Assembly: GCA_021464415.1 (NCBI GenBank)
Contig: CM038471.1
Coordinates: 8,831,386 to 8,895,385 of the forward strand
DNA: 64,000 bases
Source: Lonicera japonica
Taxonomy: Eukaryota > Streptophyta > Magnoliopsida > Dipsacales > Caprifoliaceae
Direction: 5' to 3'
Shown here one piece after another: positions 34,715 to 46,375 of the stretch. Within the stretch, counting starts at the first letter, position 1, and every line of letters begins with the position of its first letter. Below the pieces are notes generated by a model. It saw nothing but the letters and a program-made list of their open reading frames with translations. It was not told where the DNA came from and did no database searches. A program made the translations under genes and the position numbers.

Positions 34715-36831
34715 CTACAAATCAGGTTAGAATCAATTGTCAAAATAACTTTGAAGCACATTGGAATCTCACGTTGATATAGTATAACAAGATTTGAATC
34801 CATAACACTTTATATATATTTATAAAACCTAAGCACTCAGAGAATCGATCAATTAAACATACCTAGAATATATTAAAATGATTGTACATTCATTAGTTGA
34901 CCCACAGTTCTAATATTTATATAGTAGATTATTAGTCTAAAATTAATAGCGGTACCTTTTCTTTTGAAATGTCATATTCCTTTTTTTACATAATTAATGT
35001 AGCAATCTTACAATAGAAAGTAAGTTGTATTCCTCATCATTGATGATGTCAAATAAATTAAAAATTTAAAATGAATGGGATAAATGAAAATTTGAATAGA
35101 GATATATGTAAATAAAGAGATATTTATTATTTGATTTCTTGAAATAAAGGTATACGAGAGTAGTCTAGTATATATACTAATCTCCACGTGAGTAGTCAAA
35201 TGGGGTTTTTAACGTTGAAACAAAGAAACTTGAAATCTGAAGCATTTTTCACAATGAAAAAAGCGCAATCTAACGGGCCTCAATAACGAGTTTTCTAAGG
35301 TTAAAAAAAAGGTTTCTGTAAGAAATTACCATCATGAGATTCTATTTCCCTTTTTAACCAATATCATGCTGTTATTGGGCCAAAATTAAATAATAAACTA
35401 ACACAAGGGTTAAGTGTTTGACATATTTATAATCTTCTTAAAATACGGAGGGTTTAAATCATGGGTTCTAAAGGATGAAGCTTTTAGTTTTATGTAGACA
35501 TTCTTTTCAAATCAACATTAAAGACTGATTTTAATTGGACTTATTAAATTATATTTATTATCTTAATTTCAGAGAAATCCATCATATATGTATGAAAAAA
35601 AAAAAATTACCCGTAGGCCTCGTTTGGTTCACAGATTTTAGTACTCGGGAAAGTAAAATTGTTCATTTACTTTGTTTGGTAAGTACAAATTCCGGAAACA
35701 CTTTTCCGAGAGAGGAGAAAGTAGGGGGTAAAATCATTCCCCTCAAAACACATGTGATTGATTTTTCTATGTGATTTTTAAGCATTTATTACAAAAAATT
35801 TGGACAATAATACCCTTACTTAAATACTTTCCATATTGTACCAAACACAAGAAAGGAAGCTTAACAGGAAATTTGGTTTCCTACCGGCTTCCATGGGAAA
35901 GATAAGGGAATTGATTTCCCTTCCGTGAACCAAACGAGGCCAGTGGCAAGTATAAGCCAATTTTAGGTTGGAGTTATTTCATTTTAAATTAAAAGTTATA
36001 ATTTAATTTTTATATTTTATATTTTGTATGATATACTCGAAATAAGGAAAAAGATCTTGTGTGATAATGTTTTTCGCAAAAAATTCAAGGAATATATATA
36101 TTTTTTTAAAGTAAGGGCAGTTTTTTTAGTTTTTTTATGAAATAAGTGCTTGCTTATCAATTGTACTTTAAAATAAGTGCTTTGACTCAAATTGTGTTTT
36201 GTACAAACTTAATCTTGTAAAACAAAAAATATAATACACATGATATATTTATATTTTTTAACTATTAGTCACTCAGGTGACTTTGAATTATGGAGATTTT
36301 TTTTCATATAAATACCACTAAATTATTTTTTTTTTATGAAAAGAGTTAGAGAAGAAAGAAAAAGGGAAGAGAAACCAGTAAAAAACAAAATGGCAGAAGA
36401 GAGAGGTGGTTAAAACAAAAGTAAAATTATACCAAAAATTTAAACTTACAACTTCTCTCTTAAAGTTGGGATATCTATTACTTAAATTACAAGATAATTA
36501 CTATAATTAATTTTTTTGTAAATAATAAACTAATATTTTAAACTAGAATGGACCATTCCTATATCGCACGTATAAAATAAAATAAAAATATTTTTTTTTT
36601 ACCTAAATAATAGAGGGAGAGTGAGAGAGAAGTACGAGAATAAAATAAATCTTATTCAACTGATATGAAATATAAATAAATTTTAGTCTATTAGTTTTGA
36701 TTGAGTTAATTTTTTTTAAGACAATTAGATTAATTTAGTGATAATTTAACTAATAAACAGATATAAACCGAACTTTGTGTTTCCGACCATAATACAAGTT
36801 ATAATTAAAATAATAAAGAGCATAAATATAC
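34715..36831 (-). other. 5'UTR intron of copy 1
   Basis: On the minus strand, ACCAG|GTATATT (donor at 36831) and CTAACCTGATTTGTAG|ACATG (acceptor at 34715) bound a 2117-bp intron. It ends two bases before the start codon. A CTAAC branch-like motif sits at a normal distance. Long first introns in 5'UTRs often raise plant gene expression. A Tourist-like MITE lies inside. The intron is predicted, not observed in transcripts. Confidence 0.6.
35617..35941. mobile_element. Tourist-like MITE in the 5'UTR intron
   Basis: GGCCTCGTTTGGTTCAC at the left end is matched perfectly by its inverse GTGAACCAAACGAGGCC at the right end. The other arm of the duplication has uninterrupted sequence (CACCCTTAGTGG near 49688), an empty site consistent with a TTA target. 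The flanking duplication itself has eroded. 325 bp, non-coding. Confidence 0.8.
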
Positions 36832-36933
36832 CTGGTTTTTGTTGATCTGTCGTGACCCAAAGGGATATGATAGAGAAATTAATATAAGAGAGAGTAGTGC
36901 TTTTGGGTTAAAGAGGAAATGCAAGGTCACACT

Positions 36934-36941
36934 TATTTATA
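36934..36941 (-). promoter_or_regulatory. TATA box of copy 1
   Basis: Minus-strand TATAAATA in ACTATAAATAAGTG, about 100 bp upstream of the predicted splice donor. The equivalent in copy 2 is identical. A purine-rich 5'UTR follows. Confidence 0.65.
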
Positions 36942-37717
36942 GTGAGGGATTGGTAGAATTGGATGGATGTGATGAGTTGTGCAGATAAAAGAGAGATCAA
37001 CGGCTGATATATCATATTGACCTCCAAATATTCTTTACTTCTTAATTATTATTATTTTCACAATAAGAGAGACAAAGAGAGAGAGAGAGAGATTTATTTA
37101 ATTAATTGACCGGTGGTTTATCTTTTTCCTTTTTTTTTCTTTCCTTTTTTTTTTCTTTAAAAGTATAAAAATTTATGTGGAACGAGATATTGACACGTAA
37201 CTGTGTCATTTATATGTAGAAATTTTTCCATATATCGCATATATACGCATTGAGAAACGAAGGAATTTTTTAATCAAATTTAATAGATTATTTTTATTAA
37301 ATTTTATTAAAAAATTTATTTAATTACTATCTTAAAAGCTTCAATACATATATATGGTGTGTATGAAAAATTTTAGTGGATTATTTTCACCAAATTTCAT
37401 AGGAAAAAACAATTTCTACTTGCATTAATTATATTTCTAGCTTTAGCGTTAATTACGTTGAGAGTTTCCTTTTTTTTTTTCATTCAGCATTCCGGCGTTA
37501 ATTCACTACATTTACATTTTTAAAAAATACACCATATTTATATGTACTCGAATACGTATGTGACTTATATATAAAGTAGTTACGAAAATAAAATTTTTGA
37601 GATTGATAAGTAGATTAGTGCTTATGAAGACAAATTTTCTTGCCAATAAATCCTTAAGGAATCTGCTTTATGAGTATCGAGTTGTTCCTGACGTTTACTC
37701 GGCTGATTACGATTCTT

Positions 37718-37787
37718 CTTATAGTTTTGTTCATTCGGGGGAGGTTAAATTTCTTATAGTTTTGTTCATTCGGGGGAGGTTAAATTT
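37718..37787 (+). repeat. perfect 35-bp tandem duplication
   Basis: A 35-bp unit beginning CTTATAGTTTTGTTCATTCG is repeated exactly at 37718-37752 and 37753-37787. It is followed by ATTCATTGCTCATCTGAAG and an ATG at 37815 that opens 25 codons (MADNNNGDND...). That resembles a retrotransposon leader and gag start, but the frame closes at once. Confidence 0.8.
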
Positions 37788-38087
37788 ATTCATTGCTCAT
37801 CTGAAGAAGGAGAGATGGCCGATAACAACAATGGAGATAACGATCTAGTGAACAATCCAATGAATGTTCAATGTTCAACTTGCTATGGATAATTAGAAGG
37901 GGCAATTAAAAAAAAGGCTTATTAGAGAAAGATTTTCACACTAAGGCCAAGGAATAATTTTTTTAAAAATAAAGGGCCTATTTTTTATTTTATTGATAAT
38001 ATGACATGTGTCTTTTTTTTTCATTATAAAATGACATCCCAACCCTTAAAATAAACTAAAAAAATATCAATATGCATTAAAATATGG

Positions 38088-38310
38088 ACTGCAATATGAA
38101 CTTTGCAGTCTATATTTCACTGCAATATGAACTTTGCAGTCCATATTTCACTGCAACGTAAACTTTGCAGTCGATATTTTTAGTGCAAAGTTCATATTGC
38201 AGTCCATATTTTACTGCAATGTGAACTTTGCAGTCCATATTTTTAGTGCAAAGTTCATATTGCAGTACATATTTCACTGCAATATGAACTTTGCAGTCCA
38301 TATTTTTTGT
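38088..38310. repeat. array of short hairpin-forming repeats
   Basis: Seven or so units of ACTGCAATATGAACTTTGCAGT occur in both orientations, separated by CATATTTCACTG or CATATTTTTAGTG spacers. Each unit is an imperfect stem (ACTGCAA/TTTGCAGT). Units at about 38188 and 38249 are inverted relative to the others, so longer hairpins can also form. Confidence 0.85.
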
Positions 38311-39440
38311 GAAAATTTCATAAAAAGGGGTAATTTAGGTAATACATAACATGTTTTTATTAATTAAATGATATTTAAATTTATTCAAATACATTCATTT
38401 AAAATATAAAACAAAATAGGCCTCTTACACTAATTACCAATTAAAAATAGGCCCTTCATTCAAATTACCAATTAAAAATAGGCCCTTCATTCAAAAAAAT
38501 ATTATTCATTGGATTTTTGGTAAAAATCAATGTATAATAAGCCCTTCTACCTAATTTTTAGTAATTAGAATAGTATGGTTCGGGCTGTCTGGATAGAGTA
38601 CTACCCTCAAACTTACTGAGTAATTATTACAAGTTGATCACTTGAACTTGGGTGTTTAAATTTACAACTTTCAAGACGAGTCAGTGCCTATTGATGCCAT
38701 GCTTTTACCAGAACTCCAAAGACTAGGTTGGAACTACAGCAACCGTTACTGAAACTCCAATGGCCTCACCGTAACTTTGGCAATGGTTGCTGAAATTCCA
38801 ACAATGGTTGCCAGAACTCCAACGAGAAATTTTAAATAATTTAAAAGTTGGTTTGCAATCAAATATCTATTTTAATTGCATAGTAGTTTAAAACCATATT
38901 TACTCCGATCTAAATCTTAAGTTATCTATGGATTTAGTAAAAAGCCACATTTGCACTAAAATCAATATCTTTAGTTGTATGAAGATTTAGCGAACAAACA
39001 TATTTGCAGTACTAACGGAATTTATTGCAAAATAAAGATTTTGCACTAATATTTATATATTATGCTACGTGTGAATTTAGTGCGAAAATAGCTTTGCACT
39101 GGCTGTGCCGAGAGCTCCAATATATGAGGTCTCCTCACTCCCGCAATGGTTGGCCAATTAAGTTTCGATGAGGTATCTGGGCCTTTGATAGTGATTGCCA
39201 AAGTTTTAGTAGTAGTCTCTAGAATTCTAGTGAGTTTGCCAAAGGTCGGACCGTTAAAAATAGTGATAATAGAAGGTGGTGATGGCCAGTAATTAATGAT
39301 TATTTATTTTATTTTATTTACAAAAGAAAAATAAAATAAAATAGAAGAAGAGTATTTATTTAAATGAAAAAAAAATACATTTTTCTTTTTTAAACATAGT
39401 TATAGAAGAAATCTTTTAAACCTATTGCCTTCGTGCTACT
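38311..39440. other. intergenic, no gene recognised
   Basis: AT-rich. A short direct repeat of TAATTACCAATTAAAAATAGGCCC occurs near 38430-38480. Several CAATGGTTGCC-type words recur at 38700-38830. No coding potential recognised. Confidence 0.35.
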
Positions 39441-39806
39441 AATGTTCCTGGACCACTTCCATCCCATCTTCATCAACTAACAAGCTTTTGTTTGCTTTCG
39501 TTAAAATAATATTTAAAAAAATAAAATTCAAAACTTCCATGCTACGAATTTCCGAGACCACTTGATCCTCCATTTCCATCAACTAACAAGATTATGTGAG
39601 AAAAAAAAAATACTAAAAAAAATGGGTCAAAGTGAAATTTTCTGGGACAACTTCGATTCCATCTTCATGATCAACAAACAAGCTTTTGTTAGTTTCTGTT
39701 AAAATAATGTTCAAAAAAATAAAATTCAAAATTTCCATGCTTGGAATTCCGAGACCACTCGATCCTCAATTTCCATCAACTAACAAGATTTTGTCTATTT
39801 GTGAGA
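39441..39806. repeat. two-copy tandem duplication, about 190 bp
   Basis: The order GGACCACTTC...CATCTTCATCAACTAACAAGC, AAAATAAAATTCAAAA, CCGAGACCACT, ATTTCCATCAACTAACAAGATT occurs at about 39445-39612 and again at 39641-39806, with roughly ten per cent divergence by eye. Confidence 0.75.
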
Positions 39807-39846
39807 AAAAAAAAAGTTGAAAATAATAATAATAATACTAAAAATA

Positions 39847-39895
39847 ATCATCATCATCATCATCATCATCATCTTCATCTTCATCTTCATCATCT
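39847..39895. repeat. (ATC)n microsatellite
   Basis: Trinucleotide repeat with TTC interruptions. The poly-His frame across it is an artefact. Confidence 0.9.
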
Positions 39896-40497
39896 TAGGG
39901 CCAATCCGCTATTATTATTTAAATTTAAATTAGATGCCCCAAAATCTATTATTTGACCAACTTTTATTTTTGGACTATATCGCACCCGTTAGTGACAAAA
40001 TAATTTTTTTATACCAATTAATAAACAATATTACTCACTTGTTAATTGACAGCATAATGCAAATATAAAAAAATTAAACACAAAGAAAGTTAAATATGGA
40101 CTCGTAACACATACACTCGCACAAATTTAAAATATTTCTAACAAATTTTTTGGTGTGCAAGTTGATATGTTTGATACTAAAATAAGACAATATACTAATT
40201 CTGGGGATACTCAAGTGATCAACTCAGATCCGAGTCATAACCCAAATGACACTACAACAAATTATATCATTTAAGTCACTTTTAGTTTATATATTATGTC
40301 ACTTATTAATTTTATAACTTAAATTATTTAAAATAATCTTTTTTAAGTCACTTTTAAGTACATTTTAGTAACAAACCTTCATTACGAGAATTACATGAAT
40401 TAATGAAATTCAAAATAATAAAAACCAGGTCATCACTCCGATACTTGATACACAATATTTCCCCCAATTTTCTTCGGCAGCTCCGCTCGTCAAGCCT

Positions 40498-40500
<3 letters not shown>

Positions 40501-40538
<38 letters not shown>
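40501..40538. repeat. (CT)19 microsatellite
   Basis: Nineteen CT units within the CACTA-like element, near what could be a captured 5'UTR. Confidence 0.95.
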
Positions 40539-40541
<3 letters not shown>

Positions 40542-42780
40542 GTTCAAATCAATGGAAGGTTAAGGGCGACTCCCTAGATCAAGTATAATCCCACTATTAG
40601 ATAAATTCATAAACACTCATAGAAATCGAAGGTTAAAAAAGCGAGGAAGAACTCAATCGACTGTACGATTTTTTCCCTAGTTGATGGATTCTGCCCTGAT
40701 TGATCGATTTGATAGTCTTGCGTTAAGGCGTGAACAAGAAGTCTGAGCTCCCCTTCGTCGCTCTTCAATCTCATCTTCATCTCTTCAAAATCTAACATTA
40801 GAAGTTCAAAATCGGATGATCCATTTTGAGCTTCAATGGCGGCCAGCTCAAAATCCTAATTTTTTACGCACTGCAAGTCTGTAAGTAATCTCAAATGCTA
40901 GTTCAATTTTGATGTTTGATTGTTGAGAAAATGTAATGGAATTGACCAGAAAATAATCCAAAAGTTATGTTTGTGTCTCCATTTATTAAGTTTTTTAGAT
41001 TTTTCTCACCATTTAAACTATCCATTACTGGATTTGTTTGATTTGGAATGAGGTTTAACATTTAAATTGTTTTCATGTCAAATTGTTTTTCTCCATTATC
41101 ATTTTGAAAGAAATTGAATAAATAAAGCCCTGTAAATGCATTTAACTCGCTTATGATTATGATTGTGCCTTTTTTTTCAAGTCTGATTGTCTAAATCCTT
41201 GCTTTATTATCCACTGAGGTAGTTAATTTGTGTTATTGAGTGACTCACTTGGTTGTTGACGAATATTGATTAAATTTTTGGCATAAAGCTTTGTGCATGG
41301 AAATTGTTTGATAAAATAACAAAGTGAGATCAGGTTCATTGGCATTGGCGAGAAAGACCAATTCTTTATCTTGTGGAGGTTCGTTTTCAGTTCTGTGGTG
41401 CATTGATTTGCAAGAAAAAGTTAATTTTGCTACTAAAAGTAAGGATTAGTGAGCACTTTTTATACTTTTCCCACTGGATCAACTTGAGCTAGCCAAATAG
41501 TTATAGTTTATGTAAATTTATTTTAGAGCCACATTTATCTTCAAACTCATTCGAATCAAATTATGTAGATGTTGCTTTATTCCATTTACGTTCTTATTTT
41601 ACTTCACATTATTTTTTTGTTTGACTTAATGTGGGGGGAATTGTGCTAAAGGTTCACTAATAGCTCATTTTCCTATCAAACTAATCTAAGCTAGTGGGTT
41701 GTTTCACAGCCTTTGCAAATACCTCTGGTAGCTAAACTCGATAGCACTTAAGGAGTATTTCTTGATTGGTTTACTTTGAAAATAATTGACTTTGGAGAAA
41801 TGTTCTATGGAAAACAAAATTTTAGTGCGAGGTGATTTTTTGTATTCCGTGGAAAATAGAAGAATGAGTCTAAACGATTATCTAATTTGATTCCTTGTAA
41901 ATCAATGAATTCACACACCACTAGCAACCGAAAATATGGAATTTTCTGCCATGTTCCTCGAAAAAAGAAGTGCAACCAAACACACCCTGTAAAAACTCTG
42001 TGTTTGTTTTTCAAACAAAATATAACATATGAAATGATTTATTTTTTCAGGTTGCTGATTTTGGGCTTGTTTAGCTACACACTGAATTGGATATGTGCTG
42101 AGGAGCGAGTTCTCCGATGGTTGGCATTGCATATTCTTATGGCGAGAAATTTTACCTCACTAATCTCAATTTCAACCTCCCTTATACTTTATTTTTCCTT
42201 TCGATATATTTATTTAAACATTCTCTTGAATGAAGGATATGGAATTAAGGATCACAAGTCATGTATTTATGTTGATAATGCTGCTGTTAGCGTTTGATGT
42301 TAAGCACGAGGCTTTATATTTTTCTTTTCTTTGAACACATATAAACAGTATTTGTTTGGCAAACAATTATTAGCTCAATGATTTGTAAGTTACGACCCTT
42401 ATTTTGATTGTGCTTTTGAATTGAAAGAACAAAGTAGTTTTACGTAAATTAAGGAAAAATGATTAGGTGAATTAAGTACCTTTTCGAACGAAACAGCAGT
42501 AAGACTAATAATTATTTGAAGCCAGTAGGGTATTAAGGTGTACTGAGTAATCTTTCTATGGACTATAATGAGGGATCTTATCTACAAAGGCACCCATTTA
42601 TATGATTTTGATTCTGTCATGAAGAGAACTTTCACATGGACCTTGTCCTTTCCATAACATAAACTTCTTATTACATGAAAGTTTGAAGATCTGCAAACTT
42701 TATTTATAGGATTTTTATGCTTATATCCTTTTTTCTCTGTAAAATTGGTTCATCGATATATCTATATATTTTTTCTCCAG

Positions 42781-43102
42781 ACATTGTCATCATGGGCCAC
42801 ATATAGTGTTGAAGAGGTTGCTTCAACTGGACCCGGCATCCACTTTTTCCAGCTTAACGTTGGCAAGAATTTTACCTCTGTTTTCTTGATTACTATTTTC
42901 ATTGATGTTCTCCTTTAGGTTCAATACAACTATTTGTGATTTGTGTAAATGATAAATATGCTCGTTCTGTTATTATGGTGTACGAGGACAGGAATGTTGT
43001 TGCTCAGCTTGTGAGAAGAGCCGAAAGAGCTGGCTTCAAGGCTATAGTTCTTACAGTTGATACCCCAAGGCTGGGTCACAGAGAAGCTGATGTCAAAAAC
43101 AG
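42781..43102 (+). pseudogene. glycolate oxidase exon fragments
   Basis: Two blocks match the FMN-dependent peroxisomal glycolate oxidase family. Block 42781-42855 encodes [20 protein letters not shown] and a few more residues, directly after an intact acceptor (TTTTTTCTCCAG). Block 42978-43102 encodes [20 protein letters not shown] through READVKNR and ends at an intact donor (AACAG|GTACAC). Between them lie 122 bp without a recognisable GT...AG intron. The rest of the enzyme, including the active-site His region and the C-terminal peroxisome signal, is absent. The fragments lie inside the CACTA-like element, so capture is the likely origin. No functional enzyme can result. Confidence 0.85.
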
Positions 43103-44109
43103 GTACACATTCAGCTTAGATCATAAGAAAATTACTTTGAGGCCCAATTGGGGGAAAGATCATTCGCCATTCCCCTTTTATAGTTTTCTCTTAGCAAAAA
43201 TAACTCTTTGAGTTCAATTTTTTCCCCTAAATTTATAGAACTACTATATATAATTTTTCTTGTTTGAGCAGTAGTAGGAGCTTTATGGTTCTTTGAATTC
43301 CTTAATTATATTAGTACTTGTTACTGAGTAGCTCAATAGGATTATAAATAGGTTATCTATTATACAGCATACACCACCACCACCACTTATTTTTCATGTA
43401 AACACCCTTTAGTACTGCCTCACATTTTTGTTGGATTTTTTGATATACGGCTCATGGGTATTAGTGCCCCTTAATTTTCTAAAATTTAGTTTTCTTTCAT
43501 CTAAGGGAGGTCACTATTATGGAACTCACAAGCGGCATTGGTACTTCACTCAAGGATTAATTATAGTCATGCTCATCACTTTTCTATTGTTTTCTTTAGT
43601 TGGCATTTTCCTATCCAAGCAATAGGAATGGAAGCTTTTTGGACTCATAAGTGGACTGATTCATTGTGTTGATTTATTTGGAATTGTTTTCATGGTATTG
43701 AGTTGTTTTGAACAATATAATTGTAGAACATTTTCTCTTTGTAAAGATTATTTGATTGGATATGCCTCAAAAGACGAAGGAAGGCTAGAATGCCTAGTTG
43801 TATTGATTTGAATATTTGAATGTAAAACTTTAGCTAAAAAATGCATTGCTTTGTTAATTGGATTAATTGAAGAAATTGTCCAGTAACTAGGTATATTATG
43901 AGCATGTGCAAAAATTATATATATTTTTTATTAGTTTTAAGTCACTTTTAAGGTAGTGTTATGTCACTAACTTATGATTTTTTTAAGTCACTTTTACGAA
44001 CTTTTTATGACACCTCCTATTAAGTCACTTGAGGACAAACTTGAAAGTGACTTAAATGATCATTTAAGTCACCTTTTAAGAGACTTAAATGATCAAATTT
44101 CTTGAAGTG

Positions 44110-45304
44110 TTGATTAGTGTAGCATCTAAATAGGGCGCTAGGGTTCGAGTAGTCACCTCAACGCTATACTTGGCTATTTATTTCCCATTATAAATATATA
44201 GATGATTTTTTATACTTAAAAAAATAAATTAATTTTATTTTAACGATAACTTAGATCACCAATGTCTTCATTCACATCATTTTTATTTTCAACTAAACGT
44301 TATCTATCATTTGATGGCTCAAATTCAGTTAAAGCGTCTTTGTTGACATCATTTTTAGGTGAAATAAATTATTATTTTCATAAGAAGTTTATCCAGAGAC
44401 CCTCTTAGAGATTGAACATTGTCCTAGTCTTCCTTTTATTATTATATTTTTTTTTCCCATTTTTGATAAAAAAAAAAATACCGTTTTTAGGGTGATTAAA
44501 ATCTATACAAGCACAAATTTCACAACAACTAACACACGAATGATAATATACTTAAGGAAACCATAATAAAAAATTTTTAGAGATTGATAAATAGATTAGC
44601 TAATTTTTTTTGAAGTGAAACAGAACTTACAAGAGCAAAATGTGAGACGGCTTCACGCTTACTGCCGAATAAAATAGTAAATATATTGATAAATTGTGCT
44701 AAAAACAACAAGAAATAAATGGTAGTCAGCCAAATAATTAACAAAAAATAACGAGTCTGTAGTTTTAACACCCTGGTTTTAATTAGCGTAATAACTATGT
44801 TATTGAGATCCAAAAAACTTATTAACTTATTTTAGACTAATTAAAATAGGTTGGTCAAATAATATGTGAAAAAAAAAAATTAGCGGATTAATGTTACTAA
44901 ATCAATCAAATAACTAGTGTATGCCAATGAAAATGAAAAAATTTCCTAACATAACTCCAACGTTTATAAACAATATAATGCATGCTCATATTTGTTAAAA
45001 TCATCATATATATCTCATCCAATACTGCGCGTTTTTTCATTTTTTGTTGCTTTTGAGAGAAAGATTTGGCAATTTATTCTTAATCTCAAAGGAGATTGTT
45101 TTTGTATAATTACACAACATTACCCAATTGTTAAATGGTAAATTACTCTTAGACTAAAAAGCTTAGATAAAATATTTCAAAACAATGATAAAGTAGTCAC
45201 AAATGGCATAGCAAAAGCGGTCTTGTCCTGTATTATTACGGGTTGTGGATAGGTCATTTTCTTTTATAGTTCGTTAATTGTGGATTCTGGACTTTTTAGT
45301 TTCG
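44110..45304. other. intergenic, no gene recognised
   Basis: AT-rich. TTAGAGATTGATAAATAGATTAG near 44576 resembles 37595-37620, suggesting a small dispersed repeat. Nothing else is supported. Confidence 0.35.
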
Positions 45305-45526
45305 ATGGAAGAAACTGCAAACAACATAGCGGAGGAATATGTTAGATTGGTCTTAAAAGAAGAAGGAGAAGATACGTTAGAGATATCTAACCCATTGGGG
45401 GAGGAGAATCAAAATGAACTTTAAAGGTGTATAGTCGGAAAATTCCTTACGGATCGTGCCACTAATTTCACTGCAATGAAACATATGTTTGCATCCATTT
45501 TCTATGCCAGCGTAAATTTTTGCTAG
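45305..45526 (+). pseudogene. DUF4283-type fragment (LINE-associated)
   Basis: ATG 45305 opens MEETANNIAEEYVRLVLKEE. A TAA at 45422-45424 breaks the frame, which continues RCIVGKFLTDRATNFTAMKH to TAG 45524. The second part matches the start of the DUF4283 domain found in plant LINE ORF1-like and zinc-knuckle proteins. It is a short relic without the zinc knuckle or reverse transcriptase. Confidence 0.7.
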
Positions 45527-45678
45527 GGTTACGATGCATGTATTTAATTGATTCCTTTACACGTGTTCATGCCAATTGAATCTATTAATTTAATGTTTTA
45601 ATATTAAATACTATTATTCCTATGGGATGCCTATTTTAATTGATAAAAATAAAGTTGGATTCTCATTATTTTTTGTTG

Positions 45679-45925
45679 AATTCACCTTATGATTTGTTTA
45701 AAGCGGATATATGGTGTGTTTTTACGGATATAATGAGTATTTTGACATTATACATAAGTTTGGTTATGGAATAATTATAATTGGATTTTATAAATTAATT
45801 AAGCTTTAAAGATATTATTTTTCACAAATAATAAAGTCGAGAAGCCAAATTATTGCTAGACAAGAGTAGAGTTTACGTGCATGAATACTTAGGAAGATGA
45901 TATTAAATATATGATTCTGAAACAC
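45679..45925 (+). repeat. dispersed repeat, inverse of 29176-29428
   Basis: Matches the earlier segment in inverted orientation over about 250 bp. It directly precedes the LTR-like repeat copy 2. Confidence 0.65.
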
Positions 45926-45946
45926 TTGTCAATTAATTCATCAATT

Positions 45947-46195
45947 TTGTTATCTTGTTTGATATTATTTAATTTATTTCCATTATTTTAGTTTACTTGC
46001 TTTGCTTTGTTTTAATTATTTTAGTTTATTTTATTCAACCACTTTTCTAGTTAGATTAGGAGTTTAGTGAAATATTAATATGATAATTATAAAATATATT
46101 GTTCGAGTCTCTGTTGGATCAACCTTTCTTGCGTGCTATATTATCAACCAATTCGATTGTGAGCGCACTTGCGAGTATTAAAATTTATCACAACA
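45947..46195 (+). repeat. LTR-like dispersed repeat, copy 2
   Basis: Continuous counterpart of 24154-24881 without the MITE. It ends TATTAAAATTTATCACAACA. Confidence 0.65.
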
Positions 46196-46347
46196 GTTTT
46201 CTGTAAAATTTACTAGTGGTTCTCTGAATGGACCCTCTCACATTTAGAATAGGATAAAGGAACCCATTATATGAAATATTATCACATAGAAGCGAACAAG
46301 CCGTCGGAACAACTCCTGCACTTCAGGCCCCCAATTTAAGGTTGGGA

Positions 46348-46375
46348 TCGGGGGCCGCATTCGTAGATTATCACA
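46348..46375 (+). repeat. possible Tat LTR-end relic
   Basis: TCGGGGGCCGCATTCGTAGA followed by TTATCACA resembles the last bases of the LTR at 17290-17314. The primer site after it is not preserved (AATGACC...). Short, so tentative. Confidence 0.3.

Larger units (their letters stand above)
32713..37100. repeat. segmental duplication, arm 1
   Basis: From TATTTTAGACATAATGCTAC at the 3' flank, through the gene and its 5'UTR intron, to the upstream region near 37050, this segment is collinear with 46993 to about 51000. Differences are small indels, the MITE at 35617-35941 (absent from arm 2) and about 52 bp present here but missing in arm 2 near 36830. The arms are 14.3 kb apart and in the same orientation. 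Confidence 0.85.
40250..44109. mobile_element. CACTA-type transposon carrying gene fragments
   Basis: The left end is CACTACAACAAATTATATC. The right end, inverted, is CACTTCAAGAAATTTGATC. Both are followed by ATTTAAGTC and repeated subterminal AAGTGACTTAA/AAGTCACTTTTA words, typical of CACTA (EnSpm) elements. The 3-bp flanks (TGA and TTG) do not match well, so age or a boundary error is possible. No transposase was seen. The 3.9 kb interior carries host exon fragments (see 42781-43102), making it a Pack-CACTA-like, non-autonomous element. Confidence 0.65.

Noticed and set aside
38088..38310. CRISPR-like spacing of short repeats
   Set aside because: Nuclear plant DNA, repeats in both orientations, spacers near-identical; not a CRISPR array.
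39741..39956. Frame with a poly-His run
   Set aside because: Translation of the ATC microsatellite.
42051..42068. GTTGCTGATTTTGGGCTT (VADFGL) after a splice-like acceptor, suggesting a kinase exon
   Set aside because: Only six residues match, then a stop; too short to call a kinase fragment, though mentioned as possible cargo.
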